From Bedellia somnulentella (taxonomy: Eukaryota; Arthropoda; Insecta; Lepidoptera; Bedelliidae), in NCBI GenBank assembly GCA_963576735.1, contig OY755171.1, positions 10,912,001 to 10,976,000 on the forward strand: DNA of 64,000 nucleotides, written 5' to 3'. Below the pieces are notes generated by a model, which was given only the letters and a program-made list of their open reading frames with translations, was not told the origin of the DNA and made no database searches. Positions 1-10,907 of this stretch are shown here, one piece after another. The translations under genes and the position numbers were made by a program. Position 1 is the stretch's first letter. Each line of letters begins with the position of its first letter.

Positions 1-1086
1 TAGCCAGATAACGCGCGTGGCACCCTATATGTCTCTCCTTCGCACAATCGGTGTTGTGTTGACACCAAAACAATTTTGCCTCGCTTGTGGTAATTTGGTA
101 AGGCTTTTCTCATGCCTTCAATAACGGCAAACTTATAATGTTACCGAACATATATGGCAAATATCCTCAAATAATAAGTTCACCAATAGATAAATTATGA
201 GCAAACAATAAACTAAAATACAACATATACCTACTTACAATGACTAATAAATAAATAGGCAACAATCACCAGACTTTTGTGTTTTCTTCCTAACGAGTAC
301 CACCAAAATCTGTACCACGGCTACTCGGTGGGAATAAAAACGTAGTTTAAAAATCATTCTAATAGGATAATAGATCAATAATATTTTTGATAAAATAAAA
401 CAACTCTTTAGATCAAATATTCATTATAATTTAATACACGTTACCTTAGTCAAATTCAACATATTTTAAATCAACAATCAAATGTACTGTCTTTTAAACA
501 ATATTTTTTTTAATTAGTTCCGAATACTTTCCTTGTTCATAGTAATTATCTTATTCACATGATGAATTCTTACTTCTATAGGATTATTGAGATTTTGAAG
601 TGGGCAACACCGGTGTTTTTTGTTGTTGAAGGTTATGTTCAGAATTAAATCAAAAACACAGGTAAAACGTATAAATAACAGCATATCTTCAATTGTAAAT
701 CTAATAAGGTTCTTAAAACTGTAAATATATTCTGAGTTTTCTTTGATACGCCACTGTGAAGTGATTCATCTGGGGCTTTTTACTCGCTTTGATAACTGCA
801 GCTCAAAACTTTTTATTTACCTATTTTTAAAGCACGATCACATAAACAAGGTCTCTGCCCTAAACAAGCTTACTTCCTACGAGTCCAAAATATATTTGTT
901 TCACGTATTTGCACAATATTACCTAAAATCGATGGAGTAAACAAAGCGTTTGTTATTTCTCTAACAAAATAGTGGCAAACTGTCACTTTGCACAGTTTGC
1001 CACTATCGTAAAACAGGTTACACCGTAACGTAAGGGACAGAAAATCACAGTACTAGCTCTTTCTATCTTTAAGAGTTTTATAATTA
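1..1086 (+). repeat. Left arm of a large diverged inverted repeat
   Basis: Nearly the whole stretch reads as the reverse complement of 32291-33361, with scattered substitutions and small indels. Position 1 pairs with the end of the right arm near 33361, and 1070-1086 pairs with 32291-32305. No credible ORF is conserved between the arms, so this looks like non-coding terminal repeat. The left arm runs to the edge of the window and may continue outside it. Confidence 0.8.
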
Positions 1087-1621
1087 GCTATCCTTTTCTT
1101 GCTCGTCGTGACGTATTCTTTATCTCTGTAGTTGTGTATGCTTAGAGTCTAAGCATAGAGGAATAATGTTGTTGGTGATTGTTTTATATTATCTGTGTAC
1201 TATTGGCACAGAAATAGTACTACCTCGTTTTTTCACAAGGGTAATAAAATTTGAATGTTTTTGTCCATGAAAACATTCATGTACATTTCATACTAATAAA
1301 ATTATATATTACATATTACTAATAAATAGAGGTTTGTTTTCTTTTGTATTTTTTCCCCGCTGGTCTCGAAATTTTTCTTTCGATTATTTATTAGTAAGGG
1401 AACAGTTTAGTATTATATTATCTGTGGTAAGGGAAATAAAAGGTGACTTGGAAAATTTGGAGCTTTTTTCTGGGAGATTATTAGACGATGCGGTTGGAGA
1501 CTCATCACCAATCACCAACAACCTTTATTATTCAATCTTTTCCCCACTCAAGTTGCAAAAGTAGCTAACGAATTCATAAGCCTGAAGCTTTGGCAACCGT
1601 TTTTTAGTTTTATAACCGTGA
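1087..1621. other. No gene seen; small inverted-repeat partner at 1104-1160
   Basis: Positions 1104-1160 are the reverse complement of 14826-14884, continuing the inverted-repeat relationship inward. Around 1440-1620 there is a weak copy of the (TATG)n-tailed repeat called SINE-B here. The open frame at 1334-1564 lies across it and shows no protein-family signature. Confidence 0.5.
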
Positions 1622-1782
1622 TTATTGGAGCGTAGCGAGCGTAGTATACCATTTACCCCCGACTTCTGCATTTCGTTGTGATCGTACTCCTCCTAAACGG
1701 CTTAACTCAGACCCCTGATTTTGCACGGTGGTAAAGGACCATGTATAGATGGTTTATGTCAATTTTGATAAAAATCGGATGT
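1622..1782 (+). repeat. Interspersed repeat, inverted partner of 9619-9780
   Basis: About 160 bp starting with a GGAGCGTAGCGAGCG motif matches the reverse complement of 9619-9780 closely. The partner abuts the right end of the TIR element at 4296-9616. The family is not recognised. Nothing supportable was seen in 1783-2582. Confidence 0.6.
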
Positions 1783-2582
1783 AAATACTAGGTTGGCATG
1801 GGACCGTCGGATGCCAATAAAAGGAGCGAAGCGAGCAATTGCCTGACTCTCAGATATTACTTATCGTTGAATAAGCAATTTGTTATGATTCTTTGAATAT
1901 ACTTGCTGGTTTACCTTAACGCGTGATTAATTCTACACAAAACTGCAAAGGAGTTAGAGTCCTGATTTTGGAAAACTTAAATTGTTAACAATTTAAAAAA
2001 AAACATATACATATGCGTTTATGGATCGGATCAATTTTGGAGGCGAGCCATTTCTCCACGTCGCAACCCGTCAATCCTGAATGCTTGTTGATTGCCAAAA
2101 TTCGAGTAAATTCTGTACTAAACCTGCTTGAATATTTACGTTTCTTCGGTCTGCCAGTCATTTCCTATGTTTTCTTCCTCCTCTTCTCCTAAGGAAACAA
2201 AATCACTGCCGACTGACAGCATTGATTCTTGTTTTTTTTTTGTTGTCTGGAGAAACATCATCAGTCACCAGTGACTCTTCCATTAGCGTCAACTCTTCGT
2301 TATCGACCTTGAAGGAGAAAATATATCAGAAAAATATTCAAATAATAATAAGTAACGTGTAATATGTTTTATTTTTCATTTTACTGTAATCGATGACCTG
2401 CACCATTAACTTACCAGAAAGTCATCAAATAAATCTTGTGATTGGTCAGGTTGCACAGGAGCAGTTAGATTTTTTTGAAAAAGGTTCGAAAGTGCCCTAG
2501 CCTTGGATATTCTTGAATGCCTAACTGTTTCTAGGCCACAACACTCGCAATAATTGAAATTATCTGAAAAAATATATTACAA

Positions 2583-3790
2583 CTAGCTTTTTGCCCGCGA
2601 CTACGTCCGCGTCGACTACATTTTTTGCATCCAGTTTATATATTAAAAAAAGTGGTATAAAAGATATAAAGGACATTGAGGCTTTTTAAGTGATTGTTCA
2701 GCGATGCAGTTGGAGACCCATCACTAAAATCCTTTATATGACTACCTTTTCCCCATTCAACTTCCAAAAGTGGATGGAGAATTACTATCTCCGAAGCTAT
2801 GGCTACTCTTTTTGGAATTTATGGCCGTTAGTGTATATATACTCATGAAAGATTGGTTATATCAGTCAATCGCACAAAGTTTCAAGTTTCTAAATGCAGA
2901 AATGTCAAAAATCTCTATACTCACTTTCATTTGCTATTTCAACCCCTTAGTGCCATAAAATATATGATAACAGGATAACAATCATGAAACAAACCATTTT
3001 GTACCAAGTTTCTATGTTCGAGTTATAATAGTCGTATTAGTACGGACGGATAGTAACTATTGATTTTCGGGTCTTTAATCGCGTGTTGTAACATGGGTTT
3101 ACATACATACATACATATACTCACGGCTATAAATCCCTTAACGGGGTAGCCAGAGCTTTGGAATGAAAAATACCTCAGCCACTTTTGGAAGTTGATTGGG
3201 AAAAGATGGTTATAATAAATGTTTTTGGTGACGGGTCTCCAACCACATCGCCCAAAAATCACTTAAAAAGCCCCCTATACCCTTAGTCGCCTCTTACGAT
3301 CACCCACGGGTAAAAATGGGGTAGTGTTATTCTAAGCCGACACTACACGGCAAACATGGGTTTAGTTTTATAATAGTGGTTTTGCTGCGGGGCGGAGGCC
3401 CGGTGGGTGCTGCTCCCTACACTGACCGTTGGTGATGGTGGGTGAGTTTGCAGCAGAGATTGCTCGGGAATATGGGGATTGTCCGAGATGAATGATATCC
3501 TATGTCATGTTGCGATAGTTCTTGCTTATTATTCTTACCTAACACATACGCATACCATACCTAACGACACACGGCGCCATCTCCAATCCATCCAGCAAGC
3601 AAACAATATTTTAGTATTCCCTCGGGAACATCATTTTTTTCCGGGATAAAAAGTACCCTATTATTTAATTTGGACTTCTAACTATACGTCTGCAAAATTT
3701 CAAAGCAATCGGTTCAGTAGTTACGGCGTGAAAGCGACACAAATAAACAAACAAACAAACTCACTTTCCAATTTATAATATTAGTATGGA
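2583..3790 (-). mobile_element. Helitron, non-autonomous, minus orientation
   Basis: On the minus strand the element starts with TC followed by the CATACTAATATTATAAA type of 5' end (plus coordinates 3772-3790). It ends in GCGGGCAAAAAG-CTAG at 2583-2586, next to T. TC at one end and CTAG before T at the other are Helitron hallmarks. It contains a truncated SINE-B-like piece (about 2690-2860) and a full SINE-B insertion (3102-3352). No Rep or helicase coding is visible. Confidence 0.75.
3102..3352 (-). repeat. SINE-B copy with 12-bp target site duplication
   Basis: A ~250-bp retroposon in minus orientation, ending in a (CATA)n tract on the plus strand. The 12-bp sequence AACATGGGTTTA lies on both sides (3090-3101 and 3353-3364), which supports insertion by target-primed reverse transcription. 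It sits inside the Helitron at 2583-3790, so it is younger than that element. Confidence 0.8.
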
Positions 3791-4295
3791 TTTATAATAT
3801 CTACTTAATTGTATAAAAAGAACCAACAAAGTTCAAGTTGAATTTGCTCATGAAGGGGTCTATTCAATTATCATGAAAAACGCAAAAAAAACGTGTGTTT
3901 CTGTATGTGTTCATGAAACCTGAACATGTATGTGGGCAATGCATGCATAATATTATTTGTCGGTGTAAAGAGAAAAAATATTAAGCCGCTTACCGAGTAA
4001 AAGAATGAACCTCCTTTGAAAAAAGTCTCCTTTGCGAAACGATTGATTAAAAATATTATGAAACGGAACGTTTATGTCACCGGGTGTCAGTCAATATGGC
4101 GTCTGAGATATGTCTATCAGCAGTCAGTACCATTAGAATTTAGCAAAATACTCGGCAATCCGAATTTTGCGGTCGACTCAAAATCATTATTTTTTTATGT
4201 TTTATTATTCAGGTAAGGTTTCGATCGAGTCTACCGTACCCCCTGACGAAATTATTAATATAGATATACTATATTTTTAATGGTGATCATTCCTC
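3791..4295. other. No gene seen
   Basis: AT-rich sequence. The open frame at 4016-4216 has no recognisable domain, no splice context and no repeat partner, so it is not called as a gene. Confidence 0.5.
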
Positions 4296-4414
4296 CGTGG
4301 TCTTTGACTATGAACACTATAGACAAAGCGATGTTAAGTCATCCATTTTAAAAAGAGAAGCCCTTATTTAAGTTCTTATATGTTAAAAAGAGACACAAAA
4401 CTTTATTGTCATCT

Positions 4415-5002
4415 TGTAATGTACATTTTGTATTATTGTATTATGTATGTAAGATGTGGAACAGTTCATGATGTTTGACTTACCTTTTTATCAGAGACTT
4501 ATTCTGAAAAGGATTTAGGGAATTTAATGTAAACCACGTTTTACACACATATTTTTGTTATTATTTCACACTATGTAATATACATTTATATTGCACGACA
4601 CATTTTGAACATACACACCATTTTCACTACACTGCCGTTATTTCTATTCGCAATATAGATATTAGTAGAGTATTCTCAATACATTTATCTTTGAGCCTAT
4701 GTCCAATCACTTCCAGATTTTTCTCGAAAATAATCATTTTGACAATATTGTTTATTGTCAGATATTAATTTTTATTCTTCTAAATTTCCTCTCAACCATT
4801 AAATTTGTAACGTTACTTCTCACTCCTGGGATGCTATAGCTACCCAGAAGCCAGAAGTAACTAAAAGAAGAAAGAAAGAAAAAGGATAAGGAATAATAGA
4901 AGATATATATATCACAACAATGTTTATTATAAATAGTAGAAATAGTAAAACAATCCTAATAAAACCTATCAAAAACACTTAACCTATCAATATAATATAA
5001 TA
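4415..5002 (+). repeat. 5' LTR, first segment (split by Helitron)
   Basis: Collinear and almost identical with 7542-8120 of the 3' LTR. The match resumes after the Helitron at 6430-6478, with the CTCAGCTTTAGC segment shared with 8127-8165. The break falls in a TATAATATAATA run. Confidence 0.8.
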
Positions 5003-5126
5003 CTAGCAGCCCGTCCCGGCTTCGCTCGGGCATGAATTATCATTAAAATTTTGTTTTTTATTTTATTACATGTATTATTATTTTAATATATTTTTTTTAA
5101 GTTTTAAGCTATGTTATATTTTTTTG

Positions 5127-5366
5127 CTGAGTAGTGTCGGCTTAGAATAGCACTACCCTATTTCTTCCGGTGGGTGTACGTAAGAGGCGACTAACGGTTT
5201 TGGGGCTTTTGAGGGATTTTTGGGCGATGCGGTTGGTGACCCATCACCAACAACCTTTATTTCACCATCTTTTCACACAACTTCCAAAAGTGGCTGAGGA
5301 ATTTCTGATTCCTTAGCTCTGGCTACCCCTTCTAGGGATTTATAGCCGTGAGTAATGTATGTATGT
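5127..5366 (+). repeat. SINE-B copy with 16-bp target site duplication
   Basis: Starts near the GTCGGCTTAGAATAGCAC head and ends in GTATGTATGT. The flanks 5111-5126 and 5367-5382 share ATGTTATATTTTTTTG. The order of events is therefore LTR element, then Helitron, then this SINE. Confidence 0.85.
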
Positions 5367-5457
5367 ATGTTATATTTTTTTGTATTTATATTTAGATATA
5401 TTTTTTTATTTTTTTTTTATTTTTCATAATGAGTAATTACATCAAAAGCCATTCAAT

Positions 5458-5769
5458 TTATAGAGTTAGAGCTTCCCTGTAAACAATATTTGACGTTGTT
5501 GTATTTTGGGGCAGCAAAATAAATTGATGTTCAGGAGCTCCCACCCGCGACAGGCCAACGTACAGTTGACCGTGAGTAAAACAATTCTTTCGCAGGTCAA
5601 TCCCTACTAATTTGAAGGTTTGGCCTTGGGACTTACTAATTGTTAAAGCAAAAGATGTTTTAACCGGAAATTGTAGCCGTTTAAATGGAATTGGCAGATC
5701 AGTTGGGATCATCGGTATCCTCGGTATATGAGCTAATTGACCGGCTGCTGGGCCAGTGATAATAGTCAC
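5458..5769 (-). pseudogene. Helitron helicase C-terminal fragment
   Basis: The 103-codon frame contains FALTISKSQGQTF and GQLYVGLSRV, which match the last conserved motifs (V and VI) of the PIF1-like SF1 helicase of Helitrons. The Rep nuclease, the Walker A/B region and the rest of the helicase are absent, so it cannot work alone. Read from the minus strand, it lies upstream of the Helitron 3' end at 5003, as expected for the end of the Rep-helicase ORF. The remaining ~700 bp up to the 5' end at 6429 is non-coding. Certainty is high for the family and low for exact ends. Confidence 0.8.
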
Positions 5770-6470
5770 TACAATTAAATTTTGCTTTAACTCTTTGATA
5801 AGCAGCCTCCCGTACCCCTTCGTGACGCCTGCAACAACTTACTATGCATAGCTAATCTACCGGAGTTTTATCTATTTTTTTAATTCGAGATAACTTTCGA
5901 ATGGAATGTTCGAATTGAATAATTCAAAAAGTAATATAAGGGTATTGAAGTAGTCTGAAATAATATATACGTTTTATATAAGGATTAGATAGGTACAAAT
6001 AAAGAGCCTTTTCTAAAGCAGGATTTTAATTTAATTTTTAAATAATTTTATATAATGACGCTTGTTGTGAGATAACTATAATAGTTAGAGACATGCTGTC
6101 GAGGCATTTTTTTTAGATAATGATGTGTTCTATAAAATTGTAGTACATAATTTTATTCTATTGTCAATAGTTTTCGCAGCGCACGCGATGTAAGGATTTT
6201 TTTTGGTATTTCTTTAACACCTTGGGTTACATTTTTGAAGTTTACGTAAGGATCCCTAATTTTTTTGAAAATGAAATATAGCCTATGTCACTCGGGAATA
6301 GTGTAGCATTAAAACAGTGAAAGAATTTTTCAAATCCGTCCAGTAGTTTTGGAGCCTATTCAATTCAAACAAACAAACAAACAAACAAACAAAAAATCAA
6401 ACCTTTCCTCTTTATAATATTAGTATAGATATAGATAAAAAACTCAGCTTTAGCATCAGCTCCTGCTGCG

Positions 6471-6947
6471 ATGGGAGGCGCTTGTCATTTACCTATGGTA
6501 CAAGCCGCTTTAAATAACACTGTTAATTCTGTAACTGGTTATAGCCCTTCATTTTTAGTCTATGGTCGTGAAATAGTTACATGTGGTTCTTCTTATACTC
6601 ACTTTAATAATTTAGATGAGTTAGTTTTTCTGCCTAGGGATATATATGCTCAAAACATTGGTTACCTTTCCTCTTGTTTTGATAAAGTTCAATGGGCTCT
6701 TCATATTGCTCATGAAAAGAATTCAACTCATTACAACCGTCGTCGATCTCCTAAGGAATTTAATGTAGGTGATACTGTTTGGCGTAGGAATTACGTTCAG
6801 AGTAATGCTGGCAATTACTTTAGCTCCAAACTTGCTCCCAAATACCTGAAATGTAAAGTAATTGAAAAGTTTTCCCCTTTGGTATACCTCTTAGAAGACC
6901 CAAATGGTTCTAGAGGTAAATGGCATATCAAAGACATAAAAGTTTAA
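6471..6947 (+). pseudogene. pol: Integrase C-terminal fragment (gypsy-type pol)
   Basis: The 158-codon frame resembles the end of a Ty3/gypsy integrase. It includes VNSVTGYSPSFLVYGRE (end of the catalytic core), then NRRRSPKEFNVGDTVWRRNY and a C-terminal beta-barrel-like segment ending GKWHIKDIKV. The DD35E catalytic residues lie upstream and are missing, because the sequence joins directly to the end of the left LTR at about 6478. The start codon given is simply where the open frame begins and is not a real initiation site. It ends about 590 bp before the 3' LTR, as expected for pol. Confidence 0.8.
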
Positions 6948-7523
6948 GATTTTTAATTTTCTTTTTGCATATAGTATTTCTTTATTTTATTTAATGATTA
7001 TCAATATGTCATCATCTTTAATTTATTCTTTATTTTGGTTGTGTCAAGATGTTTAATTTAATTATTTTTCGTTATATTATGCTAATGTGTTAACAATTTC
7101 GTGTAAGGTTTATTTATCACCTTACTCTACTTAATGTACAATTAAGTAATTTCAATGCTCTTTAAGGTTTTTTACACCACTCTTAAGGTGTTACCTTTTT
7201 ATGTAACAATTCTATAATTTCAATGTTACTTGACATTGTTGTTTTAAGGTTTTAACACCACTTCAAAGGTGTTATTTTTTTTCTTAAGCTTTGAAGCTTA
7301 GTGTTGTACATAAGTTATGTTACTTAGGGATTTATTAGAATGAGCGGCTGACAACTCTTTAAAAAAGCCTAATCGTCATTAATAGGTTGAGTCCTATGAA
7401 GAGTACTTGTCATTGAATGTGAACAGTACTCACGTTTGTGAGAATGAAGTATGAAAGTTTTTCTATTTGAATGTGTGGATTTCAAACTAATTAAAAAAAA
7501 AATCTTTAAAATTTTTTTTTTCC
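6948..7523. other. Retrotransposon 3' untranslated region
   Basis: No ORF is seen between the pol fragment and the polypurine tract. It contains several short direct repeats around AAGGTTTT and ACACCACT (about 7100-7290). Confidence 0.6.
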
Positions 7524-7536
7524 GGGGGAAAGGGGA
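7524..7536 (+). other. Polypurine tract (PPT)
   Basis: GGGGGAAAGGGGA stands immediately upstream of the 3' LTR start. It would prime plus-strand synthesis and shows that the LTR element is in plus orientation. Confidence 0.75.
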
Positions 7537-7541
7537 ATGTA

Positions 7542-8165
7542 TGTAATGTACATTTTGTATTATGTATGTAAGATGTGGAACAGTTCATGATGTTTGACTT
7601 ACCTTTTTATCAGAGACTTATTCTGAAAAGGATTTAGGGAATTTAATGTAAACCACGTTTTACACACATATTTTTGTTATTATTTCACACTATGTAATAT
7701 ACATTTATATTGCACGACACATTTTGAACATACACACCATTTTCACTACACTGCCGTTATTTCTATTCGCAATATAGATATTAGTAGAGTATTCTCAATA
7801 CATTTATCTTTGAGCCTATGTCCAATCACTTCCAGATTTTTCTCGAAAATAATCATTTTGACAATATTGTTTATTGTCAGATATTAATTTTTATTCTTCT
7901 AAATTTCCTCTCAACCATTAAATTTGTAACGTTACTTCTCACTCCTGGGATGCTATAGCTACCCAGAAGCCAGAAGTAACTAAAAGAAGAAAGAAAGAAA
8001 AAGGATAAGGAATAATAGAAGATATATATATCACAACAATGTTTATTATAAATAGTAGAAATAGTAAAACAATCCTAATAAAACCTATCAAAAACACTTA
8101 ACCTATCAATATAATATAATATAAAAAACTCAGCTTTAGCGTCAGCTCCTGCTGCGATGGGTGGC
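7542..8165 (+). repeat. 3' LTR of the plus-strand retrotransposon
   Basis: Starts TGTAATGTACATTTTG and matches 4415-5002 plus 6430-6478. The 3' limit is approximate. Confidence 0.75.
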
Positions 8166-8184
8166 GAACTGAACCAAGCGCCTC

Positions 8185-8291
8185 CATATATCTTCTATTA
8201 TTCCTTATCCTTTTTCTTTCTTTCTTCTCTTAGTTACTTCTGGCTTCTGGGAAGCTATAGCATCCCAGGAGTGAGAAGTAACGTTACAATC
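8185..8291 (-). repeat. Inverted partial LTR copy
   Basis: Reverse complement of the 7923-8030 portion of the LTR, with a few differences such as AGCTTCCCAG for AGCTACCCAG. With the preceding LTR it can fold into a long hairpin. The inverted piece also overlaps a short self-complementary stretch at 8160-8190. Confidence 0.7.
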
Positions 8292-8461
8292 TCTATCGCG
8301 TAACCCGTTTTGTTGATGTCACACTTTTAAATTGTGACAAACAAAGCGTCGACTTGTGAGCGATTTTAGTTTTCTTTTGATTTTGAGAAAGATTTTATTC
8401 ATTTGTATATTGTTATTGTGACAAAAGAGACTCCATTAATTAAGTTATTGTTTAGTGAGGT

Positions 8462-9092
8462 ATGGTTGGGTGTAGCGTGCTTGGCTGCGGAAGCCACAGC
8501 GAAAAACACATCGAAGGATTGACTTTCCACAAGTGAGTGAGTTTTTTAATGTTTTTCTACAGATAAATACATAATAAATACATTGCGCGATCAGAAAAAA
8601 AGTGATTCAAATGTTAATTACGTTGAACTAGATTACTAGCATTTTCTTTAGTTATTTTGAGCAATTTTTTAATAGCATAACCTATAAATATGCAGTATCT
8701 CAGTGTTCCCATAATTCACGTTTTCATCCTACCCTGTCGTTAGGGTAAAATTTTCAAATTAGTAAACTGATGTTAATGAGTGAGTATATTATGAATTTCG
8801 TCGCGCTATAGCGACGCTGAATGATTTTCAATTGTTATCTACGGAATTAGTAAGTAATAAATTTGTTATATTTATTTAATTTCTTCGTATTCATTACAGT
8901 TTTCCTAAAGACCCGAATCTACGAGAAAAATGGATTGCGGCCACTGGAAGATGCAATTGGAAATCAACCAAATATAAAATACTTAGATGTACGAATACAC
9001 CATCTTTTGAAAAATGTGACGGAAATAGACGAATGAATTCGAAATTTTCACACGAAACTGATTTTGATTTTTTAAAGGTCAATAGTAAATAA
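8462..9092 (+). CDS. Small THAP-domain protein, two exons
   Basis: Exon 1 is 8462-8532 (donor AA|GTGAGT) and exon 2 is 8900-9092 (acceptor TTACAG|T). The spliced product is 87 aa. The N-terminus MVGCSVLGCGSHSEK followed by LTFHNFPKDPNLREKW fits the first half of a THAP zinc finger (C-x4-C, then FP, LR and W). The usual downstream CSxHF zinc-ligand pair is not present: after WKSTKYKI the sequence changes character, so the finger appears truncated. AATAAA follows the stop at about 9096. It lies inside a TIR-bounded element, suggesting a transposon-derived THAP protein and possibly a degenerate one. DNA binding is inferred from the family only. Confidence 0.65.
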
Positions 9093-9583
9093 TGCAATAA
9101 AACTCATGTACAAAATAGTGCTGTCTTTTATTTTTCAAAATACAAACATAGACCCCACTATACCCATGATGACCCGTATGATATTTACATAACTTGCACT
9201 TATGGAACAGCTGTTTTTTTTTGTCCAGTAACAAAGTTAGTCCCGTACAAAAATTTATTCGTAATCATGGGAAGATTCATCCCTGATAGTTAGTACAATG
9301 CTTTAGATTTCACGGTGTATTAAACATCAGTATAAATGGTAAAATTAAACAAAAAAGATTGTATAATACAAGGAGCAAGTATGTATAATTATATGATTGC
9401 AGGAAATAATATAGTAAACAGTAAACCTTTAATTAAACAATAAATTGTGTAATCAATTTTAAATTAAAAAGTAGCTTTTAGAATGGTGATTATGGTATTT
9501 TGGTGTAATTGTTTTCTAGTGATCGCAACATTACAGGGAAAAATATTGCTATCTAAAAGAGGTACTCTCCCGTTGCATTATGA
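9093..9583. other. No gene seen; polyadenylation signal at 9096
   Basis: GCAATAAAACT directly after the THAP gene is a plausible polyadenylation signal. The rest, up to the right TIR, is AT-rich and shows nothing recognisable. Confidence 0.5.
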
Positions 9584-9618
9584 CTCTGTCTATAGTGTTC
9601 ATAGTCAAAGTCCGTGGT

Positions 9619-9780
9619 ACATCCGATTTTTATCAAAATTGACATAAACCATCTATACATGGTCCTTTACCACCGTGCAAAATTTCAGGGGTCTGAGTTG
9701 AGCCGTTTAGGAGGAGTACGATCACAACGAAATGCAGAAGTCGGGGGTAAATGGTATACTACGCTCGCTACGCTCCAATA
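9619..9780 (-). repeat. Interspersed repeat, inverted partner of 1622-1782
   Basis: Reads as the reverse complement of 1622-1782 and begins directly outside the right TIR at 9616. Confidence 0.6.
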
Positions 9781-9820
9781 AATAATAAAAAATAGTTTAT
9801 CTGGTGTTTTAACTGTAGAA

Positions 9821-10195
9821 CGACATGATAGTCCAATGGGTAGAACACCCGCCCGAAAACAGAAGGGCGTGAGTTCAAATCCTGGGTCGGGCCTACACCA
9901 ATCTGCCTTTTCTAAAGTCATATGTGTGGTTAATCTATCATGGTTGTTAACGGTGAGGGAAAACATCGTGAGGAAATCCACATAGCTAAGTTGTACTTAG
10001 TCATGTGACAGTGTATGCGTACAAAACGGCGATAGACCTGCCCCCAATCACGTGAGTACACTGTCCAAGCCAAACGTGGGTACATTCTCTGGACACTAGA
10101 TGGCGCTGTCATGTGAGTTCAGAAGTATTGGTACCTCTGCCAATCCCTTCGGGGATAAACGGCGTGAACGTTTATTTTTGAACGTTTATGTTTAA
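9821..10195 (+). repeat. SINE-A copy (tRNA-derived)
   Basis: The head contains an A-box-like AGTCCAATGGGTAG and a B-box-like GAGTTCAAATCCTGG. These are followed by the body shared with the copies at 11727 and 54719 (CGGTGAGGGAAAACATCGTG, then CCCTTCGGGGATA). It ends in GAACGTTTATGTTT. Confidence 0.8.
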
Positions 10196-10202
10196 CTGTA
10201 GA

Positions 10203-10454
10203 GTTGTATAGTGTCGGCTTAGAATAGCACTTACCCGTTTCATACCGCGGGTGAATGTTAGAGGCGACTAAGGGTATTGGGGCTTTTAAATGGATTTTTG
10301 GACGATGCGGTTGGAGACCCATCACCTATATCCTTTATTTTACCATCTTTTCCCCACTCAACTTCCAAAATGGCTGAGTAATTTCTAATTCCTTAGCTCT
10401 GGCTACCCCTTCTAGGGATTAATAGCCGTGAGTAAATGTATGTATGTATGTAGT
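10203..10454 (+). repeat. SINE-B copy
   Basis: Has the GTGTCGGCTTAGAATAGCAC head, the TGGCTGAGTAATTTCTAATTCC body and the GTATGTATGTATG tail. It directly follows the SINE-A copy. Positions 10455-10742 hold a further unassigned repeat with the palindrome TTGTGACGTCACAA at 10555. Confidence 0.75.
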
Positions 10455-10742
10455 TAAAACACTGCGGCACACTACGGTATTTAATTTCTATTTTGTATCA
10501 CAAAACTACATAAACTCGATGCGTACGTAGGCGTGAGCGACGAATGGCTGGGGTTGTGACGTCACAACGCCAATTTCCCTCGCCTACCACATTTAAATCC
10601 GTCGGCCGAAAATGCGCACTTTGAACCTAAATATTTCAGCCATTTTTAAAGTATTGAAAAAAGTAAAAACACAGTTTTTCTCGTATATTTTTGTAGATTT
10701 ATTTGGCGTATGAAATAAAAAAAACGTTTGTCAGGTCCATTA

Positions 10743-10861
10743 TCTATACTTATAATAAATCTGTAGAGAGGTCAATTCTGTACATGAAATATATTTTCAA
10801 AATAACTATCAGGTGGTGATTAGGGATCGATACTGATGCCAAAAATGCAATCAGTAAAATT

Positions 10862-10907
<46 letters not shown>

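Larger units (their letters stand above)
5003..6429 (-). mobile_element. Helitron with helicase fragment, inserted in the LTR
   Basis: Minus orientation. The 3' end is GGCTGCTAGTA with CTAG at 5003-5006. The 5' end is TCTATACTAATATTATAAAG, read on the minus strand from 6429. The hairpin-like CCCGTCCCGGCTTCGCTCGGG lies next to the 3' end. The element carries a remnant of the helicase C-terminus (5458-5769) and a nested SINE-B (5127-5366). It interrupts the left LTR of the retrotransposon at 4415-8165. Confidence 0.8.
4415..8165 (+). mobile_element. Internally deleted gypsy-type LTR retrotransposon
   Basis: A ~620-bp direct repeat begins TGTAATGTACATTTTG at 4415 and again at 7542. The left copy is interrupted by a Helitron and resumes at 6430-6478; the right copy runs to about 8165. 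A polypurine tract precedes the right copy, fixing plus orientation. The internal region retains only the end of integrase, so gag, protease, RT and RNase H are deleted. The LTR 3' boundary is uncertain because the next sequence is an inverted partial copy of the same LTR. Confidence 0.75.
4296..9616. mobile_element. TIR-bounded DNA element carrying a THAP-domain gene
   Basis: Positions 4301-4326 and 9586-9610 are inverted copies of each other, with a 24-bp perfect core that includes CTTTGACTATGAACAC. The flanking bases extend the match imperfectly to about 32 bp. Between them lie a THAP-domain gene near the right end and an LTR retrotransposon remnant (4415-8165). THAP domains occur in P-superfamily transposases, so a decayed P-like element is a reasonable guess. 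No transposase core was found and no clear target duplication was identified. Confidence 0.5.
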
